A program made the position numbers and the translations under genes. 32,853 nucleotides of DNA from the NCBI GenBank assembly GCA_902763865.1, contig CACWTR010000029.1:1-32853 (forward strand), read 5' to 3'. Of the stretch, positions 8,039-15,527 are shown one piece after another; positions within the stretch are counted from its first letter, which is position 1, and the number at the start of each line of letters is the position of its first letter. The notes under the pieces are model-generated. The model was not told where the DNA came from and searched no databases. It saw only the letters and a list, made by a program, of their open reading frames with translations. This DNA is from an uncultured Bacteroidales bacterium (GTDB lineage Bacteria; Bacteroidota; Bacteroidia; Bacteroidales; Bacteroidaceae).

Positions 8039-11000
8039 ATGAAAAAAAGATTACTTCCAATGCTCCTGCTTTTCCTGACGGGAATCGTGGGACACAGCGT
8101 GACGGCAAAGGCACAGACGCCTGAGCCGAACCAAGTGGTGGAGATTGCCACGGCGGAAGACCTCCACTCCTTCGCCACGATGGTCGAGAACGGCATGGCC
8201 GTAGATGGCGTGCTGACAGCCGACATCAACCTTGCCTCCAGCGACTACCCCGACCTGATGATAGGCAAGGACGGCAGCCCCTTCACCGGCACCTTCGACG
8301 GACAGGGCCACACCATCGCCTACAGCTATGACTTCACTGCCAACTACTGCGGCCTCTTCAGCTTCGTCCGCGATGCCACCATCCGCAACCTCCGCGTCGA
8401 AGGCGATGTCGTCACCCGTGGCATCCACTACGGTGCCCTCATCGGATATGGCGACGGCACGATGCTCGTGGAGAACGTCGTAACCGATGTCCACATCACG
8501 GGCGAGCGCAGCGGCGTAACAGGCAATGGCGGCATGATAGGTGCACTCTACGGCAACATCACCTTCAACAACTGCGCCACCCTGGGCGAGATGGGCAATC
8601 CCGGCAGCTCCATGTACTGCGGCTTCGTGGCCTTCGCCACCGGCGGTGTAACCTCCACCCTGAACAACTGCTTCACCGCCTGCCGCCTGACCGAAGGCAC
8701 AGGTACCGACTACTGCTTCACCTTCTGCCGCGGCACATACGTTGCCAACAACTGCTACTACCTGGAACCGATAGGCGACGTGCAGGGCAAGCCCATTACC
8801 GAAGAGCAGATAGCCAACGGTTCGCTCTGTTACAAACTCAATGGCGACCAGAGCACCATCAGCTGGACACAAACCATTGGCACCGACCTCACCCCGCAGC
8901 CCGGCACGGGAAGCCTGAGGGTATATGCCACCGGCACGCTTCGCTGCGATGGCACAGAGTTGGAGGACAACCCGCTCGACTATAGCAACACCGAGGGCTA
9001 TCCCGTCATCCCCGACCATCAGTTCGGCAGCGACGGCACGTGCACCGTCTGCGGCACACCCGACCCTGATGCCGTCAAGCAGAACGCCGACGGCTATTAC
9101 CTGATAGGCAGCGCCAAGCAGCTGAACTGGGTAGTACTGAGGATGGAACAGGGAGAAAAGAATGTGAAGGTGCTTCTCACGGACGACATCGACCTCAGCG
9201 AAAGCGACTACCCCGACCTGATGATAGGCACGGAGAGCCGTCCCTTCACGGGCATCTTCGACGGAGCAGGCCACACCATTACATACATCTACCAGAACGT
9301 CAACGCAAAGTGGCGCGGCCTCTTTGCCTTTGCCAAGGACGCCACCATCTGCAACCTGCGTGTCGAGGGCAGTGCCTACGTCACCCAGATTCACTACGGT
9401 GCCCTCATCGGACGCGCCAACGGAACGGTGCTCGTGGAGAACGTCGTGACGAATGTCGATATCACCGGAGCCATGAATCAGGTGACGGGCGATGCTGGCA
9501 TGGTGGGAGCCAACTACGCTGACATGACCTTCAACAACTGCGCTACGCTCGGCGAGATGGGCTTTGCCGAGAATGGCCTGCAGAGTTCTATGTACAGCAG
9601 CTTCTCCGGATGGTCGGACGGCAACAGCAAGACAACCCTGAACAACTGCTTCACCGCCTGCCGCCTGACCGAAGGCACCGGCACCGGCAACTGCTTCACC
9701 ATGACCCACAGCAGCGGTACCGTCACCCTGAACAACTGCTATTACCTCTATGAAGTAGGCAGGGTGCAGGGCACTGCCTACGACGAGGAAGAGCTGGCGA
9801 GCGGAGCACTCTGCTACAAGCTCAATGGCGACCAGAGCCAGATTGGTTGGTATCAGGACCTTGCCAACGATGAGATGCCTGTGCCCGACGCTTCGCACCC
9901 GAGAGTCTTCGGCGCAGGTGAAACCTACATGAACATCACCGACGATGCAAGCTTCCGCGCCTTCGTTGACCTTGTCATCGGCGAGGAGAAGGAGCGCTAT
10001 GCAGAGACTATTGCACAGAAGAGCCTCATCGAGACTTACCTGGAAGAGCTCGACAAGCTGGGCGAGACCTCCGACATCGATGCCTTCCTGACTGCCTACA
10101 ACGCCCTGGCAGGTCAGCGCGAGAGCATCCGGACCTGTGCCGAAGCCTATGCCGCATACATCGCAAAGGTCGAGGAAACGAAAAAGTACCTTGAGGACAA
10201 CCCCTTGGACAATGCCAAGGCAGAGCTCCTGAAGGCTTACCTCACCGAACTTGAAGAGCCCAGCGAGGACTATCCCAACGGTTCGGCTGAATACATCCTC
10301 GAAAACCTCGAGCTTAGCGAGGAGGAAATCATTGCCGAGACAAAACTGGTTGCCGATAAGCTGGTGGAGGCTATCACCAACAGCCCGACCGTAGGCACTG
10401 AGGTGACGATGCTCTTCACCAATGCTGACCTGAAGGACAAGTTCAACGGATGGGAGGGACAGCTGCCTACAGGCTGGGGCACCTCGGAAACCAGCCCGTT
10501 GTATGTCGGCGAGTGTCTTGCCGCAAAGATGGACATGCATCAGACGCTGACGGGACTCCCCAACGGCCTCTATGAGCTTCAGGTTCATGGTGCCTTCCGC
10601 CCGACACCCTACGACAACTTCTACAACGTCAATTATGCCGCCACGCTCTATGCCAACGACGTGCACAACTATTTCCAGGCCAACATCGAGGACATGATCA
10701 GCCCTGAGGATGCCATCGACGGAGTGAACTGCAACATCACAGGCCCCGTTGCCGACTTTGCCGTGACCGACGAGTATGGCGAGCTGGCCGGCTACACGTT
10801 GCAGGGCATCGTGGGCTGCAGCAATGCGTTCCAGGCCGGACGCTACTTCAACAGCGTCCTCTGCGAAGTGACCGACGGCACGCTGACCATCGGCATTCGT
10901 CAGCCCGGCACGGGTCTCTCCCGCGACTGGCTCGGCTTCGGAGACATCAAGGTGTTCTACTGCGGACAGATGAACGATGCAGCCGAGAGCCTCGACCGCG

Positions 11001-12409
11001 TGCTGGCCTCGCAGTCGGACCGCGCCTACACCATCCTCAACGTCTATGAATTCGACTTCATGGACGAGTATGCTGCCTATCCCAACTTCAGCCAAGCCCT
11101 GAAAGACGAGCTGCAGCAGACACTCGATGCCGTAGCCACTGCTTCCGAGCCCGAGGCCAAGTTCCAGCTCATCGAGAAGTTCTCCAGCCTCTTCCTGCAA
11201 ATCTACGAGAGCAAGCAGGCATACATCACCCTGATGGACAAGGCCGAAGAAGTGAACGGACTGGAGAACGCTTTCATGGACATCCTTACCGAAGAGGAAA
11301 TCACTCAGATGGAGGACCTCTACGAACTGCTCATCAACAGCTACATGGACGGCACGTTATCTACCGAGGAGGCACTTGCCATCGACGTCAGCAAGGTCAT
11401 CAACTTCCTGCCCGAGCAGGCCGACGGCTACTATCTGCTCCGCACTCCCAAGGACCTCTTTGTCTTTGGCGGCCTGGTTGCTGCCGGTTCGACGGGCATC
11501 AACGGCAAGCTCCTTGCCGACATTGACCTGCGCGAGACGGAGTTCAACAACCTCATGATAGGCAACGATGCAGAACAGTATTCCGGCATCTTCGACGGTC
11601 AGGGCCACACCATCACCTACAGCTATGACTGCGAGGACAACTACTGCGGCCTCTTCAGCTACGCGAATAGCTGCACCATCCGCAACCTGTGTGTCGAGGG
11701 CGATGTCGTCACCCGCGGCATCCACTTCGGTGCGCTGCTAGGCTACGCCCGCGGCACCCTGCTCGTTGAGAATGTCGTGACCAACGTCAACATCGTTGGC
11801 GAGCACAGCGGCGTGACGGGCAACGGCGGCATGGTAGGCCGGTTGGAAGGTCCCATTACGTTCAACAACTGTGCCACTCTGGGCTCTATGGGCTACGAGG
11901 GCAGCTCCATGTACTGTAGCTTCGTAGCTTACGCGGGCAACGGTTCGTCCACCCTGAACAACTGCTACACCGTCAGCAGCCTGACCGAAGGCACCGGCAC
12001 CGACTATTGCTACACCTTCTGCCGCGGCACAGCTCAGTTCAACAACTGCTACTACCTCAATGCCGTCGGTACGGCCCAGGGCAAGCAGATGACCCTCGAG
12101 CAGTTCCAGAACGGCGAGGTCTGCTATAAGCTGAACCAAGGGTCGGCATCCGAAGGGGAAGCCAACGGCTCGCAGGACATCATCAATTGGTATCAGAACA
12201 TCGGCGAGGACGCCTTCCCCGTTCTCGACCCGACTCACCAGATTGTCACCTTCGATGACGGCAAGTACGGCAACCCCGACGGCATAGCCGACATCATGGC
12301 CGACAGCCGCCAGCAGTCAACGGGAATCTTTAACCTTGCCGGACAGCGCATGACGAGAATGCAGAAGGGCATCAACATCGTTAACGGCAGAAAAATCATC
12401 GTCAAGTAA
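8039..12409 (+). CDS. Large secreted protein with three GLUG-type beta-helix modules
   Basis: A 1456-residue secreted protein of unknown function. A signal peptide ends near VTAKAQ. Modules at about 36-290, 347-620 and 1122-1400 are alike. Each has an IDL...FTGxFDGxGHTI...GLF...ATIxNLxVEG pattern, as in GLUG-motif beta-helix proteins, then repeated FNNCATLG, TLNNCFTACRLTEGTG and NNCYYL lines, and ends with a CYKLN/WYQ segment. Between modules 2 and 3 come a helical stretch (about 640-785), a galactose-binding-like beta-sandwich (about 787-978: GLYELQVHGAFRPTPYDNF) and another helical stretch (980-1110). Residues 1427-1456 (GIFNLAGQRMTRMQKGINIV...) form a tail shared with two other proteins in the window. 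Modules 1 and 3 are similar even at the DNA level, suggesting internal duplication. It is probably cell-surface or extracellular, perhaps carbohydrate-binding or adhesive. Its stop overlaps the next start by 1 bp. Confidence 0.85.
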   Translation: MKKRLLPMLLLFLTGIVGHSVTAKAQTPEPNQVVEIATAEDLHSFATMVENGMAVDGVLTADINLASSDYPDLMIGKDGSPFTGTFDGQGHTIAYSYDFTANYCGLFSFVRDATIRNLRVEGDVVTRGIHYGALIGYGDGTMLVENVVTDVHITGERSGVTGNGGMIGALYGNITFNNCATLGEMGNPGSSMYCGFVAFATGGVTSTLNNCFTACRLTEGTGTDYCFTFCRGTYVANNCYYLEPIGDVQGKPITEEQIANGSLCYKLNGDQSTISWTQTIGTDLTPQPGTGSLRVYATGTLRCDGTELEDNPLDYSNTEGYPVIPDHQFGSDGTCTVCGTPDPDAVKQNADGYYLIGSAKQLNWVVLRMEQGEKNVKVLLTDDIDLSESDYPDLMIGTESRPFTGIFDGAGHTITYIYQNVNAKWRGLFAFAKDATICNLRVEGSAYVTQIHYGALIGRANGTVLVENVVTNVDITGAMNQVTGDAGMVGANYADMTFNNCATLGEMGFAENGLQSSMYSSFSGWSDGNSKTTLNNCFTACRLTEGTGTGNCFTMTHSSGTVTLNNCYYLYEVGRVQGTAYDEEELASGALCYKLNGDQSQIGWYQDLANDEMPVPDASHPRVFGAGETYMNITDDASFRAFVDLVIGEEKERYAETIAQKSLIETYLEELDKLGETSDIDAFLTAYNALAGQRESIRTCAEAYAAYIAKVEETKKYLEDNPLDNAKAELLKAYLTELEEPSEDYPNGSAEYILENLELSEEEIIAETKLVADKLVEAITNSPTVGTEVTMLFTNADLKDKFNGWEGQLPTGWGTSETSPLYVGECLAAKMDMHQTLTGLPNGLYELQVHGAFRPTPYDNFYNVNYAATLYANDVHNYFQANIEDMISPEDAIDGVNCNITGPVADFAVTDEYGELAGYTLQGIVGCSNAFQAGRYFNSVLCEVTDGTLTIGIRQPGTGLSRDWLGFGDIKVFYCGQMNDAAESLDRVLASQSDRAYTILNVYEFDFMDEYAAYPNFSQALKDELQQTLDAVATASEPEAKFQLIEKFSSLFLQIYESKQAYITLMDKAEEVNGLENAFMDILTEEEITQMEDLYELLINSYMDGTLSTEEALAIDVSKVINFLPEQADGYYLLRTPKDLFVFGGLVAAGSTGINGKLLADIDLRETEFNNLMIGNDAEQYSGIFDGQGHTITYSYDCEDNYCGLFSYANSCTIRNLCVEGDVVTRGIHFGALLGYARGTLLVENVVTNVNIVGEHSGVTGNGGMVGRLEGPITFNNCATLGSMGYEGSSMYCSFVAYAGNGSSTLNNCYTVSSLTEGTGTDYCYTFCRGTAQFNNCYYLNAVGTAQGKQMTLEQFQNGEVCYKLNQGSASEGEANGSQDIINWYQNIGEDAFPVLDPTHQIVTFDDGKYGNPDGIADIMADSRQQSTGIFNLAGQRMTRMQKGINIVNGRKIIVK

Positions 12410-13209
12410 TGAAAAGACACACATTCTTAGCAATCATGCTCTGTGTCATGGCTCCTGCGGCCATGGCACAGAGTTTCACCGTATATGACAAGGAAGGCGG
12501 CGACCAGGGATTCAACGTCGAGGAAGTGGATAGCGTCGTCTTCAGTGAAAAACCTGCCAAGGCATCAGCCGCCAAGCCGCGCAAGGTGAAGGGCCGCTGG
12601 TGCTCGCTGGGCACCTCTATCTCATGGCTCAACGACCAGACGGCCTCCTATCCCATCACCAAGGGCTACCAGACGCGTGTCATGGAGAAGCTGGCCTTCA
12701 CGGGCTTCATCAACAAGGCCGTCAATGGCAGTGTCCTCCAGTCGGCCATCGCCGCCGTGGCCCTTGCCGACTACTATACCATCGAGCATGGCATCAACGA
12801 CTGGGGCCACTCCACGCCCGTCGGCACCATCGACGACTACATCAACAACACCAAGAACGGCACCTTCGCTGCCACCTACCGTCAGGTCATAGACCGCATC
12901 TTCCAGCGCAACAAGAAGGCACGCGTCATCCTCTGCACCCCGCGTAAGGCATACGGCTACAGCGGCTATCTGCCCGACCACTGGTACGATGCCAAGGGAG
13001 GTATCTACCTCGAGCAGTACGCCGACATCATCCGCCAGATAGCAGCCTACGAGTCCTTCCCCGTTGCCGACTTCTTCGCCGAATGCGGCGGGCAGCGACA
13101 GCTCGACAACTGGAGCTACGACACAGCCCTGCACCCCAACGACGAGGGTATGCAGGTCATGGCCAACGTCCTCATCCAGGCTTTCGAGAAGATACTGGCC
13201 GAAGAGTAG
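12409..13209 (+). CDS. SGNH/GDSL-type hydrolase, secreted
   Basis: A 266-residue secreted hydrolase, probably a carbohydrate esterase or lipase-like enzyme. A signal peptide ends at APAAMA. A short N-terminal strip (SFTVYDKEGGDQGFNVEEVDSVVF) is typical of Bacteroidales extracellular proteins. The SGNH fold follows: block I WCSLGTSISW with probable nucleophile Ser70, a GSV segment for block II, block III GINDW (128-132, with Asn130), and block V DTALHPND with His242. The Asp four residues before His242 is one position further than in the usual DxxH pattern. The gene shares 1 bp with the upstream GLUG protein, so the two are translationally coupled, and ends 24 bp before dihydroorotase. An acetyl- or feruloyl-esterase role with the arabinofuranosidase is plausible but inferred. 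Confidence 0.85.
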   Translation: MKRHTFLAIMLCVMAPAAMAQSFTVYDKEGGDQGFNVEEVDSVVFSEKPAKASAAKPRKVKGRWCSLGTSISWLNDQTASYPITKGYQTRVMEKLAFTGFINKAVNGSVLQSAIAAVALADYYTIEHGINDWGHSTPVGTIDDYINNTKNGTFAATYRQVIDRIFQRNKKARVILCTPRKAYGYSGYLPDHWYDAKGGIYLEQYADIIRQIAAYESFPVADFFAECGGQRQLDNWSYDTALHPNDEGMQVMANVLIQAFEKILAEE

Positions 13210-13233
13210 AAGCAAACACATGCACGCACAAAC

Positions 13234-14655
13234 ATGAAAGAATTCAGTACTGTCATTCCCGACGTCATAGTCATCAATGAGGGCGAGCGCTTCCGGGCGT
13301 CGGTCCTCATTGAGGACGGTCGGATAAAGCGCATAGACCGTTCCCCCGCCGGAGAGGGTGGGGGAGAGAACGACCTGTTCCTCCTGCCCGGAGTCATCGA
13401 CGGACACGTCCACATGCGCGAACCGGGCCTTACGCACAAGGCCACGATGGAGAGCGAAACGCGGGCAGCCGCACGGGGCGGAGTGACATCGGTGCTCGAC
13501 ATGCCCAACGTCGTGCCGCAGACCACGACGCTCCGGCTGCTGCAGGAGCGCTACGCCCTGGCTATGACGTGCCCCGACGGGCAGACGGGAGGCACCGGAC
13601 GGTGCCACGTGAACTTTGGATTCTTTCTTGGTGCTACAAACGACAACATCGAGGAAATACGTCAGCTCGACCCGTCGCTCTCCCCCGGCGTGAAGGTCTT
13701 CATGGGCAGCAGCACGGGGGGCATGCTCGTTGACCGCGAAGAGACGCTCCGTCAGGTGTTCCGCCATTCGCCGACTCTGATTGTGACGCACTGCGAGGAC
13801 ACAGCAAGGATAAATGCTAACACCGAGTCCCTCTTCAAGAGGGAGGGGACAGCCTCACCCCCAGCCCCTCTCCGAGGAGAGGGGAGTTCTTCGCTGCAAT
13901 TCACCCCTCCTTTGGAGGGGACGGGGGAGGCCTCCATTCGCCTCCACCCCCTCATCCGCGACCACGAGGCTTGCCTGCGCAGTACCGAGCTGGCCGTCCG
14001 CCTCGCCAGGGAGGAAGGGGCACGGCTGCACGTGGCTCATATCACAACGGCGCAGGAGCTGGACCTCTTCCGCCCCGGCGACAACCGTATCACGGCGGAG
14101 GCTTGCGTGCCCCATCTGCTCTTCTCCGACGAGGACTACGATACCCTTGGGGCACGCATCAAGTGCAACCCGGCCATCAAGACGCGTGCTGACCGCGATG
14201 CCTTGCGTCGGGCACTCTCCGACGGGCGCATCCGCACCATTGCCACCGACCATGCTCCGCATCTCCCCTCCGAGAAGCAAGGCGGACTGAAGGCTATGAG
14301 TGGTATGCCGATGGTGCAGTTCTCCCTGCCTGCCGTTCTTTCCCTGGCCGACGAAGGAGTGCTCAGCCTTGAGCGGGCAGTGGAACTGATGTGCCACAAC
14401 CCGGCCCTTCTCTACGGCATCCCCGAGCGCGGCTTCATCCGCGAGGGCTACCGGGCCGACCTCGTTCTGGTACGCCGTCGGCCTTGGACGGTGACAAAGG
14501 ACTGCATAGAGAGTCTTTGCGGCTGGAGTCCGCTGGAGGGTCGCACGCTCGGCTGGCAAGTGGAGCGGACGTGGGTGAACGGTCGCCTCGTCTGGGACGG
14601 CACTGGCTTCCCTCTCCAGCCTCAGGGAGAGAGACTCACTTTCTGCAAACCCTGA
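13234..14655 (+). CDS. pyrC: Dihydroorotase
   Basis: Cytoplasmic zinc amidohydrolase that interconverts carbamoyl aspartate and dihydroorotate in pyrimidine synthesis. Visible residues are the metal ligands in GHVHMREPG (His58, His60), Lys154 in GVKVFMGSSTGG (the expected carboxylated lysine), His186 in VTHCEDT, a His in HVAHI (266-270) and Asp339 in ATDHAPH. At 473 residues it is longer than usual. The excess is mainly an inserted stretch at about 199-235, rich in Pro, Gly, Arg and Ser and encoded by a G/C-rich inverted-repeat sequence; a smaller repeat-like stretch encodes PAGEGGGEN (38-46). The catalytic residues flank the insertion and remain intact, so the enzyme is probably still active. 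It is the last gene of the plus-strand series and has no obvious functional link to the glycan genes. Confidence 0.95.
   Translation: MKEFSTVIPDVIVINEGERFRASVLIEDGRIKRIDRSPAGEGGGENDLFLLPGVIDGHVHMREPGLTHKATMESETRAAARGGVTSVLDMPNVVPQTTTLRLLQERYALAMTCPDGQTGGTGRCHVNFGFFLGATNDNIEEIRQLDPSLSPGVKVFMGSSTGGMLVDREETLRQVFRHSPTLIVTHCEDTARINANTESLFKREGTASPPAPLRGEGSSSLQFTPPLEGTGEASIRLHPLIRDHEACLRSTELAVRLAREEGARLHVAHITTAQELDLFRPGDNRITAEACVPHLLFSDEDYDTLGARIKCNPAIKTRADRDALRRALSDGRIRTIATDHAPHLPSEKQGGLKAMSGMPMVQFSLPAVLSLADEGVLSLERAVELMCHNPALLYGIPERGFIREGYRADLVLVRRRPWTVTKDCIESLCGWSPLEGRTLGWQVERTWVNGRLVWDGTGFPLQPQGERLTFCKP
13828..13938. repeat. Inverted-repeat insertion inside dihydroorotase gene
   Basis: An in-frame segment contains self-complementary blocks: CCCCTCTCC next to GGAGAGGGG, and CCCCTCC next to GGAGGGG. 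This is the pattern of short dispersed intergenic repeats found in many bacteria. It replaces the loop that in ordinary dihydroorotases joins the HCED motif to the HPLIR helix. A related G-rich block lies at about 13343-13368. Confidence 0.7.
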
Positions 14656-14710
14656 TTAACGGGATATTACATGCAAACCGTCTGGAGTTCCTTGCCAAAG
14701 TCTCTATCAC

Positions 14711-14819
14711 CACGTCGAGAAGTTATTGTGAACGAGCCATAAAGTTATTTTCATGACGTGAAAATAGTTTCTCGACACGTCGGGAAGCCTTTTGTGTAGC
14801 GTCGGGAAGGTTTTTTGTA
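14711..14819. repeat. 22-bp periodic array B with palindromic units
   Basis: Five degenerate units of 21-22 bp begin at 14711, 14733, 14755, 14776 and 14798. Units 1 and 4 start CACGTCGAGAAG and CACGTCGGGAAG, and unit 5 starts AGCGTCGGGAAGG. ATTTTCA (14747-14753) and TGAAAAT (14759-14765) form a hairpin with loop TGACG. The outer ACGTCGAGAA and TTCTCGACACGT arms are also inverted. It lies between the dihydroorotase gene and the Rpn pseudogene and may also act as a transcription end. Confidence 0.75.
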
Positions 14820-14834
14820 TGCAGCTGGCTTGTG

Positions 14835-15341
14835 CTACAACTCGTTCATCTGTTCGTTGGTGAGGGCGAGTGCTTGCTGTACGGTTTCTTTGGGGACTCC
14901 CCTTTCTATCAGGGCTTTTGCATTGGCGAGAGTCGCTTGCAGCCTGCCACGTTCTTCTCCTATGGCGATGCCCTCAGCCCGTCCCTCAGCCCGTCCTTCT
15001 GTTCTTCCTTCCTTTTGTGCGGTGGATATCACGTCGTTAGACTTCGCCACGCCGTAGAGGATGCGCTCTCGTAATAGTAGAGAAGGCGAACAAAGTGCAG
15101 TTCAATCACAAAAGTTTCGTCGTATGTATTCTTTGCAATGAAGGAGACTCGGTTCCGAGAGTCTTGTACATCGCGAACAATGTCGAATTGAGATTTAAGT
15201 CCGTCTTCGATGGCTTCGACAATCTGCATCTTCTGTCTGGTTAGTACCCGTGATAAGTCCCTCCAGCACGCCGAAGTTGGCCTTGTTGCGGAGCATGCGC
15301 TTGGCTGCCCAGTCGAAGCGTACATACTTGTCCTTTGCCAT
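14835..15341 (-). pseudogene. Degraded Rpn/PD-(D/E)XK nuclease-family transposase-like gene
   Basis: Remnant of the Rpn/PDDEXK_2 family (recombination-promoting nuclease, often annotated as a putative transposase). Three pieces are visible in order. From ATG 15341: MAKDKYVRFDWAAKRMLRNK...FGVLEGLIT in one frame. Then, shifted near 15245: QKMQIVEAIEDGLKS...NRVSFIAKNTYDETFVIELHFVRLLYYYE. Then, back in the first frame near 15075: ERILYGVAKSNDVIST, joining the usual C-terminus with repeated EGRAEG and ERGVPKETVQQAL. The central catalytic half is also deleted, since intact members are near 300 residues and this one about 170 codons. It is therefore almost certainly non-functional. A TATCTTTG box lies upstream. 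Confidence 0.8.
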
Positions 15342-15369
15342 AGTGTTTTGTTTGTGTGGTATCTGTCTG

Positions 15370-15377
15370 CAAAGATA
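15370..15377 (-). promoter_or_regulatory. Relict promoter of the Rpn pseudogene (TATCTTTG)
   Basis: The minus strand reads TATCTTTG, matching TAnnTTTG, 28 bp before the pseudogene ATG. No -33 element is evident. Confidence 0.5.
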
Positions 15378-15527
15378 CGGAATAAAGTCGAATGATGAAA
15401 GGAGAATGCTGAAAATTTATAATAAATTATGGTGCACGAGTAAACCTTTGCTGTGTTTGCTTGTCAAAAGAACAGTGAACTAATTTCTGAATACGCCAAC
15501 TCCCTTCTTACAAAACATCCCGAATCC

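Noticed and set aside
8051-11200. Minus-strand frame of 1049 codons
   Set aside because: It is antisense to the GLUG protein and arises from high GC and codon bias. The translated sequence follows the periodicity of the repeats and has no known fold pattern.
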